64,000 nucleotides of DNA from Deltaproteobacteria bacterium (GCA_947477565.1 CANJUR010000013.1:1-64000), one strand, 5' to 3'; counted from the first letter of the stretch, positions 18,238 through 29,132 are shown. The notes: a model not told the origin generated them from the sequence alone. Made by a program: numbers and translations.

Positions 18238-19035
18238 TCAGCGACGAGTGATGCGAACGTGATCGATCACGATCGCCTCGATGGGCATGTTGCCCCGATC
18301 GCTCTCGACGGCGGTGATTCGAGCGACCAACTCGGTTGGCGTGCAGCGGCCGAAGATCGAGTAACTGCCATCGAGATGGGGCTTGGCCACCTCGGTGATG
18401 AAGAACTGACCACCGTTGGTGTTCGGACCGTGGTTGGCCATGCAGAGAAGACCAGGGGCGTTGTGCCCCTGAACGTTCTCGTCGGCGAACTCGAAGCCCG
18501 GACCGCCCATTCCGGAGCGCAAGATGTCACCGCCCTGGATCATAAAATCGGGAATGACGCGGTGGAAGATCGAGCCGTCGTAGAACGGGCGACGCACCCA
18601 GCGGCCCGCAGTGGGGTCCCAAAAGTCGCGCGAACCCCGCGCCAGTCCGACGAAATTGGCCACCGTCACAGGCGCCTCGCGGCTAAGAAGCTCGCACGAG
18701 AAGCTGCCCATACGGGTCTCTATGGTCGCGACCAGCGGTCCCGTCCCAGCGAGGCCCGCACTCGCCTGCTCGAGGGTAAAACGGCCGTGCAGCGGATCGG
18801 GCTCGGTCGGGTCGGCGTGCGCCGGGACCACGGTCAGATCGCGCGATCGGGGACGGCCGCTCGCAGGGGGCGCGGGAACGGGGTGTTTGAGAACCGCCGG
18901 GGCCGCGGAGGGCGGAGGAGCGGCGACGGGAGGCGTCGCTATGGCTCGGAGAGCAGGCTCCGCAGGGGCTGTGAGATTACAACCAGAAGTAAGCGCGAGG
19001 ATGACGACGGTGCGGAAGAGACATTCGGTGGGCAT
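18238..19035 (-). CDS. cyclophilin-type peptidyl-prolyl isomerase lipoprotein
   Basis: The 265-residue protein carries a lipoprotein signal with a TSGC lipobox (C19), an Ala/Pro-rich linker to about residue 60, and a cyclophilin domain from about residue 100. Active-site landmarks are FHRVIPDFMIQGGD (157-170), the catalytic arginine in FHRV, GQFFITE and the SIFGR strand. It would speed proline isomerisation of exported proteins from a membrane-anchored position. Its ATG lies 6 bp after the DUF192 gene, and both probably share one transcript. The short bacterial form has a D-FG-GT-P insertion like other deltaproteobacterial cyclophilins. Confidence 0.88.
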   Translation of the reverse strand: MPTECLFRTVVILALTSGCNLTAPAEPALRAIATPPVAAPPPSAAPAVLKHPVPAPPASGRPRSRDLTVVPAHADPTEPDPLHGRFTLEQASAGLAGTGPLVATIETRMGSFSCELLSREAPVTVANFVGLARGSRDFWDPTAGRWVRRPFYDGSIFHRVIPDFMIQGGDILRSGMGGPGFEFADENVQGHNAPGLLCMANHGPNTNGGQFFITEVAKPHLDGSYSIFGRCTPTELVARITAVESDRGNMPIEAIVIDHVRITRR

Positions 19036-19041
19036 GGCAGA

Positions 19042-19551
19042 TCACTCGCTCGCGGGCGGGACGTCGGTGAGTTCCACCCGATCGCCCGCGATCAGGTGGT
19101 GTCGGTCGGAGAAGCCACCGTTGACCTCGAGCACGAAAAGCGCGTCGCCCGGGACCTCCCGTGGGTCGTCCGTCTCCGGCGTGGCGTTCTTCACGATGCC
19201 CAGGATCGTGCGGTCAGCGCGGATGAAGATCATGTCGAGCGCGAGGATGGTGTTGTGCATCCAGAAGACCTGATGATCGGGTCGCGGGAAGACGAAGATC
19301 ATCCCGTGGTTCTCGTCCATCTCGCGACGAAACATTAGACCGCGCTCGCGGGTGCGGGGTTCGCGCATCACCTCCACGGTGATGTCGACGGGCCCGCTAG
19401 ATTGCGTCAGCACCCGCACGAGGGGACCGTTTCGCAGGGGCGGTGCAACCCGCACCGGCGCGGCGTTTCGCGCGCGAGCCTCAGGCTCTACCGGCGACGA
19501 GCCCCGACAAGAAGCAACAATCAGCGAACCAACAAGGACGATCCAGCGCAC
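19042..19551 (-). CDS. DUF192 family lipoprotein
   Basis: The 169-residue protein starts at GTG 19551, which immediately precedes a lipoprotein signal (RWIVLVGSLIVASC, C15). The frame is open upstream but encodes nothing signal-like. The rest matches the DUF192 family: EVMREPRTRERGLMFRREM, then GMIFVFP, FWMHNTILALDMIFI, and a valine/glycine-rich end (LEVNGGFSDRHHLIAGDRVEL). Family members are small envelope-associated proteins without an established activity. The gene heads a two-gene unit with the cyclophilin lipoprotein and is divergent from the cobA-hemD fusion gene (82 bp between starts). Confidence 0.82.
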   Translation of the reverse strand: MRWIVLVGSLIVASCRGSSPVEPEARARNAAPVRVAPPLRNGPLVRVLTQSSGPVDITVEVMREPRTRERGLMFRREMDENHGMIFVFPRPDHQVFWMHNTILALDMIFIRADRTILGIVKNATPETDDPREVPGDALFVLEVNGGFSDRHHLIAGDRVELTDVPPASE

Positions 19552-19633
19552 GGAGGGTTGGTAGTCGCAGCCCGCGGTCGGTGTCAAACCACTGGCGACA
19601 GCGCGCAAGAAGGCAGCGTAGAGTGATGCCGTC

Positions 19634-21181
19634 GTGCCTGGCTTCGTCTCTCTTGTTGACGTCGGTCCGGGTGACCCGGGTCTCCTCACCCTCCATGGGC
19701 GCAGGGCCATCGCTGCGGCCGACACGCTGATCGTGGATGCGCTCGTAAACTCTGGTGTCCTTCGCCATGCACGCACGGATGCGGAACTCGTCTTCGTAGC
19801 CCTGGAGGGACACGAAGCGGCGACCGACCAGAATGAGATCAACCAGATGCTCCTGCTGCGCGCCGGGCAGGGGCGACGGGTGGCGCGCCTCAAGGGTGGC
19901 GACGCGCTGATCTTCGGTAGAGGAGCCGAGGAGGCCGAATTTCTAGCGGAGCACGGCGTGGCGTTCGAGGTGATTCCAGGCGTGAGCGCTGCGCTGGGCG
20001 CGACCGCGTACGCAGGTATTCCGCTGACTTACGGCAAGAAATCCTCCCCCGTCGCCCTCGTAGCGTCGTTCAAAAATCCCGATCGACCGGCCGATCCAGG
20101 GCCGCTGCGGGGAGTCGCGGGTGCCGACACCATCTTGATCTTCATGGGACTCGACCGGCTCGCGACGGACCTGGCCACGCTCATCGAAGACGGCCGTGAC
20201 CCGAACACCCCCGCGGCGCTGATCTCCTCCGGGACGCATCCCGATCAGGTGGTCGTCGTCGGCACGATCGCGACCCTCGCAACGCGGGTCGGCGAGGTGG
20301 GCGTGACGTCGCCCGCGCTCGTCGTGATCGGCGAGGTTGTGCGCCCCCGCGAGCGGCTCCGCTGGTGGGATGGCGCGGGGCTGCACGGCCGCCGTGTGCT
20401 CGTGGCACGCGCCGTAGAGCAGTCATCAGAAACCGCCGAGGCTTTCGCTGACGAAGGGGCCGCGGTGGTCGAGGTCCCGATGATCCGCATCGCCGATCCG
20501 AGCCAGCCCGAAGCCCTGCACCGTGCGCTGCAGTCACTGGCCGCGGGTCGCTTCGACGTCGTAGCATTCACTTCCGCAAACGCCGTCAGCCGCACCTTTG
20601 CAGGACTGCGCGCCCTCCGACTCGATGCGCGAGCGTTCGGTCGCACTCGCGTGGTCGCAGTAGGACCAGAGACCGCACGGGTGCTCGCGACGGAGGGCAT
20701 CGTGGCCGACGCGGTCGCCACAACGCACCGCGGCCTCGCGGTCGTCGATGCGATCGCTGCACTGCCCGGCCTCGCCCTCGCAGGATGTTCGATTCTCCTG
20801 CCCCGCGCGGAGGTGGCCGGGGCGGCGCTACCAACGGGTCTCGCCGCGCGCGGTGCACTCGTCGAAGACATCGCGGCCTACCGCACGCTCGGACCCACCG
20901 AGAGCGACCGCGACCGGCTTCGAGCGCTCTGGTCCAGCGGAGGTCTCGACGCCGTGCTTCTCACGTCCGGATCGACCGCGCGCGGCATCGCGGAGACCCT
21001 CGGAAAAGGCCTCCTCCCGATGCCCTCGGGGCTCGTCGTCGCCTCCATCGGGCCGGCCACTTCGGAGGTCGCCCGCGCGCTGGGGATGCCCGTCCACGTC
21101 GAAGCGTCGGTGTATACCGTCGCCGGCCTCCGCGAATCGCTGCGAGACCACTACCGCCAGGGAGCCTTCGCCCCGCCATGA
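19634..21181 (+). CDS. cobA-hemD: uroporphyrinogen-III C-methyltransferase / synthase fusion (CobA-HemD)
   Basis: The 515-residue protein starts at GTG 19634. Residues 1 to about 245 are a SAM-dependent tetrapyrrole methylase: VGPGDPGLLTLHGRRAIA, LKGGDALIFGRGAEE, the GVSAALGATAYAGIPLTY block and IFMGLDRL. Residues about 255-505 are uroporphyrinogen-III synthase: LHGRRVLVARA, VAFTSANAVSRTF, VAVGPETARVL and VLLTSGSTARG. One polypeptide would therefore close uroporphyrinogen III and methylate it twice to precorrin-2, feeding heme, siroheme and cobalamin routes. Its TGA overlaps the hemB ATG as ATGA, so the two are translationally coupled. hemA, hemC and hemL are not in the window. Confidence 0.92.
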   Translation: MPGFVSLVDVGPGDPGLLTLHGRRAIAAADTLIVDALVNSGVLRHARTDAELVFVALEGHEAATDQNEINQMLLLRAGQGRRVARLKGGDALIFGRGAEEAEFLAEHGVAFEVIPGVSAALGATAYAGIPLTYGKKSSPVALVASFKNPDRPADPGPLRGVAGADTILIFMGLDRLATDLATLIEDGRDPNTPAALISSGTHPDQVVVVGTIATLATRVGEVGVTSPALVVIGEVVRPRERLRWWDGAGLHGRRVLVARAVEQSSETAEAFADEGAAVVEVPMIRIADPSQPEALHRALQSLAAGRFDVVAFTSANAVSRTFAGLRALRLDARAFGRTRVVAVGPETARVLATEGIVADAVATTHRGLAVVDAIAALPGLALAGCSILLPRAEVAGAALPTGLAARGALVEDIAAYRTLGPTESDRDRLRALWSSGGLDAVLLTSGSTARGIAETLGKGLLPMPSGLVVASIGPATSEVARALGMPVHVEASVYTVAGLRESLRDHYRQGAFAPP

Positions 21182-22164
21182 GCTTTCCCCTCGAACGACC
21201 GCGTCGCCTCCGTCAGACCGCCGCCCTCCGCTCGCTGGTTCGAGAGACCCGCCTGCACCCGGAGCAGCTGGTAGCGCCGCTCTTCGTCACGCTTGGCGAA
21301 GGGCGCCGCAAGGCCATCAACTCGATGCCAGGGCACGCGCAGCTCTCCGTCGATCTCGCCGTCGCGGAAGCTCAGGCGCTTACCTCACTCGGTATTCGAA
21401 GCTTCCTGCTCTTCGGCCTGCCGGACGAGAAGGACGACGAGGGATCCGGCGCCTGGAACCCGGCCGGACCGGTACCGACGGCGCTTCGGGCGCTGCGCGC
21501 GGCGCTACCGCAGAGCGTTCTGATGGCCGACGTCTGCGTGGACGAGTACACGTCCCACGGCCATTGCGGGGTGCTGCACACCCGCCGCGACGGAACCGTG
21601 GAGGTCGATAACGACGCCACCATCGATCGCCTCGCACGCATTGGCGTGGTGTACGCAGAGGCCGGCGCCGACGTCGTGGCGCCGAGCGACATGATGGACG
21701 GCCGCATCGGAGCCGTGCGCCGGGCGCTCGACGCAGCGGGCCACGACGAGACCGTCGTGATGGCCTACGCGGTGAAGTATGCGAGCGCGTTTTATGGGCC
21801 GTTTCGCGAGGCGGCGGACTGTGCTCCGAAGTTCGGCGACCGCGCGGGCTACCAAATGGACCCGGCGAACACCCGGGAGGCCCTGCGCGAGGTGCGCCTC
21901 GACGTCGAAGAGGGCGCAGACATCGTGATGGTGAAGCCCGCGCTCGCGTACCTCGACGTCATCCGCGCCGTGAAAGATGCAGTGCAGATTCCGGTCGCGG
22001 CGTACAACGTGTCCGGCGAGTACGCGATGCTCCACGCCGCAGCGCAAAATGGCTGGATCGACTTGCACCGTGCGGTGCGCGAGACGCTGCTGTCGATCCG
22101 GCGCGCGGGCGCGGACATCATCGTCACGTACCACGCACGCGACATCGCCGAGGCGCTCACGTGA
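21178..22164 (+). CDS. hemB: delta-aminolevulinate dehydratase (porphobilinogen synthase), altered zinc site
   Basis: The 328-residue protein starts at ATG 21178. Schiff-base lysines are K200 (AYAVKYASAFYG) and K253 (IVMVKPALAYLD). It joins two 5-aminolevulinate molecules into porphobilinogen in the cytosol. The metal-site segment reads DVCVDEYTSHGHCGV: C120 and C130 of the three-cysteine zinc site are present, but the middle position, C122 in the Escherichia coli enzyme, is aspartate. Classical zinc enzymes have three cysteines and the magnesium type has an aspartate-rich DVALDP form, so this is an intermediate. Start and stop overlap the cobA-hemD gene before it and the small lipoprotein gene after it, giving a coupled three-gene unit. 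Confidence 0.93.
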   Translation: MSFPLERPRRLRQTAALRSLVRETRLHPEQLVAPLFVTLGEGRRKAINSMPGHAQLSVDLAVAEAQALTSLGIRSFLLFGLPDEKDDEGSGAWNPAGPVPTALRALRAALPQSVLMADVCVDEYTSHGHCGVLHTRRDGTVEVDNDATIDRLARIGVVYAEAGADVVAPSDMMDGRIGAVRRALDAAGHDETVVMAYAVKYASAFYGPFREAADCAPKFGDRAGYQMDPANTREALREVRLDVEEGADIVMVKPALAYLDVIRAVKDAVQIPVAAYNVSGEYAMLHAAAQNGWIDLHRAVRETLLSIRRAGADIIVTYHARDIAEALT

Positions 22165-22571
22165 AGTCGGCGCTGCTGCTCGCAGCCATCGGCGCAACGG
22201 CGGTCGGTTGCGCGGAGCCGACGGAGCCCGCGCAGTGCAACGGCGTGATCGACGTCGGCTGCGACGGCGGCCTGCCCGGCTCGTACCTCGACGACGCCAG
22301 CGGCGCCTGGGTTAGCTCCCCGTGGGAAGGGCCGCACTTCAGCTACCCCAAATACACTACGATTCGGCTCTGCCACGGACTCGGACGGCCACCGACCTCC
22401 ATCGACCTCTACGCGGCGTTCTCCAACATGGGCAACCTCGCGCAACAGATCGGGAGCGCAGCGACGTTGATCCCGGCGTGCAACGGGGTGCTCGGCGTCA
22501 ACGACCGCTCGGTGCTCCTGCGCAACGGCGGCGGCCAGGACTTCTTCGTTCGTGTCGTCCTGCGCCCGTAG
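22161..22571 (+). CDS. small lipoprotein of unknown function
   Basis: The 136-residue protein starts at GTG 22161, which overlaps the hemB stop as GTGA. It has a lipoprotein signal with AVGC lipobox (C17), four further cysteines in the mature part (CNG, CDGG, RLCHG, PACNG) that could form two disulfides, and many Gly/Asp/Asn residues. I do not recognise the family. Coupling to hemB places it in the tetrapyrrole transcript, but nothing links it to that pathway by sequence. Confidence 0.7.
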   Translation: MKSALLLAAIGATAVGCAEPTEPAQCNGVIDVGCDGGLPGSYLDDASGAWVSSPWEGPHFSYPKYTTIRLCHGLGRPPTSIDLYAAFSNMGNLAQQIGSAATLIPACNGVLGVNDRSVLLRNGGGQDFFVRVVLRP

Positions 22572-22578
22572 CCGACGC

Positions 22579-23727
22579 CTAGCGGGGAAAGAAGCGTGGC
22601 AACACCACCGACGCGACCTCCCTGAAGCGGGCGACATCGCGAACTGTGGTCGTGGGCGACAACGACACCCGAAGCGCCCCGGATGCGCGCCAGGGCTCGG
22701 TCGGAAACGTGCGAGCGATGGATGCCGACGCGCGCGCCCGGCCGCTCGAGCACGCCGCGCCGGACGACACGGAGATTCCCTCGACGTCGAACGCCGCGAC
22801 GAGTTCAGCCCCGGCGACGTCCGCGGCCCATGCGGCGTGAGTCACCGTCGCCACACGCTCCCGAGCGCGAATCGATGGCGAAGCGCCGAAACCCAGCAGG
22901 ATGCCCTCGATGGTGTCCCGAAGGCTCGCGACGGATGGCATCGCAGCGAGGCGCTCGGCGACCTCCGCGGCCGCCGCCCCGAAGGCGACGATGCCGATCA
23001 CGTTCTCCGTTCCGCCGCGCAACCCACGCTCCTGACCGCCGCCGGGCATCACCGTCGCGAGGTCGCTTCCTCCCCTCGCCCAGAGCGCCCCGACGCCGGA
23101 CAGCCCACCGATCTTGTGCGCCGAAAATGTAAGCGCGTCGGCGCCGGTAGATTCTGCAGCCACAGAGATCTTTCCGAGCGCCTGCACCGCATCGAGCATC
23201 CAGCGCGCATGGCGCTCGGCGAGCAGAGTCCGCAGAGGCGCTATGTCCGCCACTCCGCCCGTCTCGTGCTGCACCCAGGACAGCGCAACCAGCGCTCCTT
23301 CCAGGAGAACATTCGCGAACGCCCGGACGTCGATCGCCCCTTCTGCACTCGTAGGAATCCAGCGCACGGCGAGTGAGCGCTCGACGCCCAGTGACTCCAT
23401 CGCAGCGACCACGCAGGGGTGAGCGCCGGGGTCGCACCAGAGCGACGTGACGGTTGCCGCGCGGCCGAGGCCAAGCACGGCGAGGTGCGCGGATTCGGTT
23501 CCTCCGGAGGTAAAGGTCAGCGAGGCGGGCGAGGCGCCAATCGAGCCGGCGAGCGAACGGCGAGCCGCTTCGATGAGCGAGCGCGCTCGCCGCCCGTGGG
23601 AGTGCGTGCTCGACGCGTTGCCCAGAAATCCATCCTCGAGAAGCGGACCCATCGCAGCGCGCGCACCCGCCGAGAGCGCCGTGGTCGCGTGATGATCGAG
23701 GTACACGCGCGGACTCGTCGGGCTCAT
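22579..23727 (-). CDS. cysteine desulfurase, NifS/IscS family
   Basis: The 382-residue aminotransferase class V protein has the IscS/NifS landmarks: YLDHHATT at the start, GNASSTHSHGRRAR, TFTSGGTESAHL, the PLP lysine K205 in FSAHKIGG, RGGTENV, and the persulfide cysteine C326 in SSGAACSSG. It removes sulfur from cysteine for iron-sulfur clusters or thio-modification. The usual NNE-G motif is QHETGG here. The ATG at 23727 overlaps the stop of the receiver-kinase gene (ATGA), so it is the second gene of that unit rather than part of an isc or suf cluster. The 3' end converges on the small lipoprotein gene, 7 bp apart. Confidence 0.88.
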   Translation of the reverse strand: MSPTSPRVYLDHHATTALSAGARAAMGPLLEDGFLGNASSTHSHGRRARSLIEAARRSLAGSIGASPASLTFTSGGTESAHLAVLGLGRAATVTSLWCDPGAHPCVVAAMESLGVERSLAVRWIPTSAEGAIDVRAFANVLLEGALVALSWVQHETGGVADIAPLRTLLAERHARWMLDAVQALGKISVAAESTGADALTFSAHKIGGLSGVGALWARGGSDLATVMPGGGQERGLRGGTENVIGIVAFGAAAAEVAERLAAMPSVASLRDTIEGILLGFGASPSIRARERVATVTHAAWAADVAGAELVAAFDVEGISVSSGAACSSGRARASASIARTFPTEPWRASGALRVSLSPTTTVRDVARFREVASVVLPRFFPR

Positions 23728-24935
23728 GGCTCCTCCGGGCGACGCGAGACCTGCAGCCGCACCAGGAGCCCCGGGAAGGTGCGCCCAGCGACCCGCATCC
23801 GTGAGCCGGTCTCCGCCACGACGCCGCCGCCGTGCGCCTCGGCGACACCCCGCACCACGGCGAGCCCGACCCCAGCGCCGCCGTGGCGACGGGTCAGCGA
23901 GCCATCGACTTGCACGAAGGGTTCAAAAATGCGGGCGAGCCAGCCCGGCGCAACGCCGGCGCCATCGTCAGCCACGAGGAGTTCAGCGTGCGTCGCGCTG
24001 AAGCGGAGTTCGACGCCCACCACGCTACCGGGCGCGCCAAATTTCGCGGCGTTGTCGATGAGATGATCGACCGCGCGACCGAGGCGGTCGGCGTCGCCGA
24101 GCGCGGGCAGCGAAGCATCGGGGATGGTCGCGAGAATCTGCGTGCCCTGAGCAAGGAGAGCGGGGCGCTGTGCGTCGATGGCGCGGAGCACCACCTCGCG
24201 GAGGTCGTAGGGAGCGAAGGTGAAGCGCAGGCGGCCGGTCTCGAGCTGCGTGACGTCGAGGAGGTTGTCGATCGTGCGGCGCAGCCGACCGAGGGCGCCG
24301 TCCATACTCCGGACGGCCTTGCGCTGGGCCTCCGAGAGGGGCCCGAGCTCTTCGCGCTTGAGCAGTCCGACGTACCCGACGAGCGGCGTCAGCGGTGTCG
24401 CCAACTCGTGGCTGACATTGCGATAAAATTCGCGTCGCAACCGGTCGGCCTCCACAAGCCGCTCGTGCGCGTCGCTCAGTTCGTGCACCTTGGCCTCGAG
24501 CCGAGCTGCGACCCGCGCGCCCTGCGCCCGCAGCAGGGCTTCGGAGCTCGTCTCCGGGTACGCAACAGGAGTCCCCTCGAGTGGCTTCGATCCGAGGAAG
24601 GACTCCACCGTCGCGACAAAAGTTCGCACCTCGATGGGCTTCGCGATGAAGCCGCGGCACCCAAGCCCCAGCGCCGTCGCGCGATCGCCCTCCGCCGTCA
24701 CCGCGACGATCGGTACCTCCGCGAGGCGCTCGCGCAGCAGCATCGCGACCTCGTAGCCATCGAGGTCCGGAACATTGATATCCAGAAGCACCAGGTCCGG
24801 GCGTGCGTGCGTCGCGACCCGCGTCCCCTCGACCCCCGATACGGCCTCGAGCACCTCATGGCCGGCGCGCTGGAGAAGTTTACGCACCAGCAGGCGACTC
24901 TGCGGATCGTCTTCGATGTGGAGGATCGTAGCCAT
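23724..24935 (-). CDS. receiver-histidine kinase fusion (REC-HisKA-HATPase)
   Basis: The 403-residue soluble protein has an N-terminal receiver domain (acid pocket IEDD at 7-10, phospho-acceptor D52 in LLDINVPD, K99 in FIAKP). A short coiled linker (about 140-170) follows, then a HisKA domain with H176 in [10 protein letters not shown] and a HATPase domain (DNAAKFGA N box, DDGAGVAP, and [12 protein letters not shown]). No membrane helix is present, so it should sense a cytosolic signal or receive phosphate from another kinase through D52. The desulfurase gene overlaps its stop by 4 nt. The start is divergent from the mutase gene over 84 bp. Which kinase or regulator it talks to cannot be told. 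Confidence 0.9.
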   Translation of the reverse strand: MATILHIEDDPQSRLLVRKLLQRAGHEVLEAVSGVEGTRVATHARPDLVLLDINVPDLDGYEVAMLLRERLAEVPIVAVTAEGDRATALGLGCRGFIAKPIEVRTFVATVESFLGSKPLEGTPVAYPETSSEALLRAQGARVAARLEAKVHELSDAHERLVEADRLRREFYRNVSHELATPLTPLVGYVGLLKREELGPLSEAQRKAVRSMDGALGRLRRTIDNLLDVTQLETGRLRFTFAPYDLREVVLRAIDAQRPALLAQGTQILATIPDASLPALGDADRLGRAVDHLIDNAAKFGAPGSVVGVELRFSATHAELLVADDGAGVAPGWLARIFEPFVQVDGSLTRRHGGAGVGLAVVRGVAEAHGGGVVAETGSRMRVAGRTFPGLLVRLQVSRRPEEP

Positions 24936-25019
24936 CAGGACAGGATTGATTTATCCGTTGCCTTGCGTCGCTTCGCAACGCGCCCGTCGCGATCCGAGCT
25001 GCGTGGAGGAGTGTCTACG

Positions 25020-26690
<1,671 letters not shown>

Positions 26691-26698
26691 GTACGCGT

Positions 26699-28042
26699 TC
26701 AGCCTGCGGGCAGCGCCGCGACCACCGCGGCCCCACCGATAATCAGCAGCAGCCCCACGATGATCACCACCCAGAGGAGGGTGCGCGACCGGTTGGCGGC
26801 ACGCACGACGGGCGTGACCGGAGGTGCCGACGCGCTGCGGATCTGATCGAACAGCACCGGTGAAAAATCTGATTGGAGGGTCTGGCCGAAGAGAAGCGGA
26901 GTCGGCGGCACCTGCGCGGGGAGCCGCGCGGCCGAAGGAGCGAGCCCGATCTGCCGCCTGGCCTCTTCGAACTCCGCCGAGAGCAACGTCGGTGCGTCGT
27001 CGGAGACTGCTGCGATGTCGCTCGTCCGCGGTGCGGGCTTCGGTGGAGCGGGCAGCAGCGCGCGCTCGCTGCGGAGGAGGTCCTGCTTGGCGCGGTAGCG
27101 GCCGGGGTCGAGGTCGCGCACGAACTCCCCGAGGCTCGTCGTGAGGTCCGGGGCGTTGACGCTCCGGAGGTAGCCACGCAGTGCTCGCTCCGCGGCGCCT
27201 GCGGTCTGGAAGCGGTCGTTCGGCTCTTTGGCGAGCATCGCGAGGATGAGTTGCTCGAGGCCCTCGGGGAAATCAGGGTCGAGTTCCCTGGGTGCGACGA
27301 TGTTGTGCTGCATGACGTTACGGATGGTCTCCGCGTCCGTTTTTCCGCCAAACAATCGCCGGCCCATCGCGAGTTCGTAGAGCACCACCCCGAGGGCGTA
27401 GACGTCCGCGCGGCGATCGACGTCGCGCCCGAAGGCCTGCTCCGGCGCCATGTACGCGAGCTTGCCTTTGATCTCCCCGGGCTGCGTCCGCTGGATCCGC
27501 CCGGTGGCCTTGGCGACGCCGAAGTCCGTGAGTTGCACCCGCCCGTCGTAGGTCACGATGATGTTCTGCGGCGAGACATCGCGGTGCACGAGGTCGAGCG
27601 ACTCCCCATGCGGGCCACGGAGTTCGTGCGCCGCATGGAGACCTCCGGCGACGTCGGCCCCGATGCTTGCCGCCAGCGCCGTGCTCACCCGCTTGCCCCG
27701 CGCGGCCTGCTTCAGAAACATCGCCAGCGTCTCGCCGTCCGCATACTCCATGACGATGTAGTTGCGTCCGTCTGCGCGTCCGAGGATGAACTCCCGGATC
27801 TCCACCACGTTGGGATGCCTGATGGCCGACGCGATACGGGCCTCGTCCGCCAGCATCGCCACGAATTCGGGGTCATACGCGAGATGTTGGTGCACCACCT
27901 TGATGGCCACGATCTCCCGCGGCCGGGCGACGCCCTCGTAGACGGCGAGAAAGACCGTCGCCATCCCGCCTCGCGCGAGTTCGGCGACGATGCGGTAGTC
28001 GTCCAAACGTGAGTTGTCTTGCTTCGTCGGACCGGGACTCAC
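26699..28042 (-). CDS. membrane-tailed Ser/Thr protein kinase
   Basis: The 447-residue protein starts at GTG 28042. The frame continues upstream to a TTG, but that part has no similarity. It is a Hanks-type kinase with a glycine-rich loop (LARGGMATVFLA, 22-33), K48 in AIKVV, HRDVSPQN (catalytic D155, N160), DFG at 173-175 and APEQA. After the kinase domain comes a Pro/Ala-rich linker with scattered acidic helices, then one transmembrane helix close to the C terminus (about 422-444) with only a few residues outside. The kinase therefore faces the cytosol as a tail-anchored enzyme. It is divergent from a response-regulator gene; crosstalk is possible but not shown. Confidence 0.9.
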   Translation of the reverse strand: MSPGPTKQDNSRLDDYRIVAELARGGMATVFLAVYEGVARPREIVAIKVVHQHLAYDPEFVAMLADEARIASAIRHPNVVEIREFILGRADGRNYIVMEYADGETLAMFLKQAARGKRVSTALAASIGADVAGGLHAAHELRGPHGESLDLVHRDVSPQNIIVTYDGRVQLTDFGVAKATGRIQRTQPGEIKGKLAYMAPEQAFGRDVDRRADVYALGVVLYELAMGRRLFGGKTDAETIRNVMQHNIVAPRELDPDFPEGLEQLILAMLAKEPNDRFQTAGAAERALRGYLRSVNAPDLTTSLGEFVRDLDPGRYRAKQDLLRSERALLPAPPKPAPRTSDIAAVSDDAPTLLSAEFEEARRQIGLAPSAARLPAQVPPTPLLFGQTLQSDFSPVLFDQIRSASAPPVTPVVRAANRSRTLLWVVIIVGLLLIIGGAAVVAALPAG

Positions 28043-28172
28043 GGCGACAGGCGGGCTCCATCGGGATGCGCGCGGCCGTCCATCGACGCGCGGTACTAGC
28101 GATGATTGCCACGTTAGGTCGCTCCCGAGCAAGACAGCGAGGCCCGGTCGGCAAGGGACCTCTCGCGATTCT

Positions 28173-28202
28173 TGACACGTTCTTTGACGCCCCCCTACAA
28201 CG
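28173..28202 (+). promoter_or_regulatory. sigma-70-like promoter candidate for the response-regulator gene
   Basis: A perfect TTGACA (28173-28178) is followed after 18 bp by TACAAC (28197-28202). A start of transcription near 28209 would leave a leader of about 70 nt before the ribosome site and GTG at 28278. The -10 box is only a partial match. Confidence 0.5.
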
Positions 28203-28277
28203 TCGACGCTGGCTCACGGGTGTCCCCGCTCGCGCGAGCGATCGTTGCCCGGAGTTCTGCTGAAGAAGGAGTCGTTC

Positions 28278-29132
28278 GTGCCCAAATCCGTGTTCGTCAT
28301 CGATGACAGCGCGACGATGCGAAAGGTCTTCGAGATGACCTTCGCCGGTGAAGACATCGCAGTCGTGACCCATGACGGCTCTGACGGTGCGCTCTCCCGC
28401 GCCCGCGAGCTGCGTCCCAACGCGATCATCGTAGACATCAATCTCCCGGGCACGAGCAGCTACGACCTCGTGAAGAGCCTGCGCGGCGAGCCGAACCTCT
28501 CCGCCGTCCCGGTGTACCTCCTCTACTCCGACCACTCGCCACTCGACGAGGCGGCCGCCCGCGCCGCCGGCGCGCAGGGCGCGGTTCTCAAGCCCTTCGA
28601 TTCCCAGGCCATGATCGATCGAATCCGCCAGTCGATCAGCGGTGCGGCCGCCGCGCCGACCACGGCGAAGGCTGCGCCCGCGCCTGCCCCTCCGCTGTCG
28701 GCGAGCGCTGCGCGGCCTCCGGCTTCGCCACCGATCCCCCTCGCCCGTCCGCAGGCGGCGGCCGCTGCGCCCTCTCCGGTGCTCATGGCCCCGACCCCGC
28801 CGCTCGCCCCGGTGAAGCCCGCGCGCGTGTCCGCCGATGACCTCCTTCCCGAGTCGGGCGACCTTGCGCCACGCATGCCTGAAAAGGCCGCTTCGGTAGT
28901 CGAGCCGGTCGCGATCCCGAAGCCCGCGATGCCCGTGCAGGCCGCTGACATCGCGAAGTCCGTCTCCGATCAAATCGCTGCGAAGACAGCGTCGCTGGGC
29001 CTCACGCCGCAGCAGGTCGAGGCCATCACGGCCCTCACCCGCGAGGTCGTCGAGCGCGTGGTCTGGGAGGTCGTTCCGACCCTTGCGGAGACGATGATCC
29101 GCGAAGAGTTGAAGCGACTCACCGCCCCGTAG
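28278..29132 (+). CDS. response regulator with receiver domain, linker and C-terminal helical domain
   Basis: The 284-residue protein starts at GTG 28278, picked because GAAGAAGGAG precedes it at the right distance. An in-frame codon further upstream lacks this. The receiver domain (VIDDS at 7-11, acceptor D53 in IIVDINLPG, K105 in VLKPFD) is followed by an Ala/Pro-rich linker of about 90 residues. A conserved-looking amphipathic C-terminal segment follows (LTPQQVEAITALTREVVERV, then VWEVVPTLAETMIREELKRL). Similar C-terminal tails occur in other deltaproteobacterial response regulators without DNA-binding domains, so output is likely through protein contact. It is divergent from the Ser/Thr kinase gene. 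Confidence 0.85.
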   Translation: MPKSVFVIDDSATMRKVFEMTFAGEDIAVVTHDGSDGALSRARELRPNAIIVDINLPGTSSYDLVKSLRGEPNLSAVPVYLLYSDHSPLDEAAARAAGAQGAVLKPFDSQAMIDRIRQSISGAAAAPTTAKAAPAPAPPLSASAARPPASPPIPLARPQAAAAAPSPVLMAPTPPLAPVKPARVSADDLLPESGDLAPRMPEKAASVVEPVAIPKPAMPVQAADIAKSVSDQIAAKTASLGLTPQQVEAITALTREVVERVVWEVVPTLAETMIREELKRLTAP

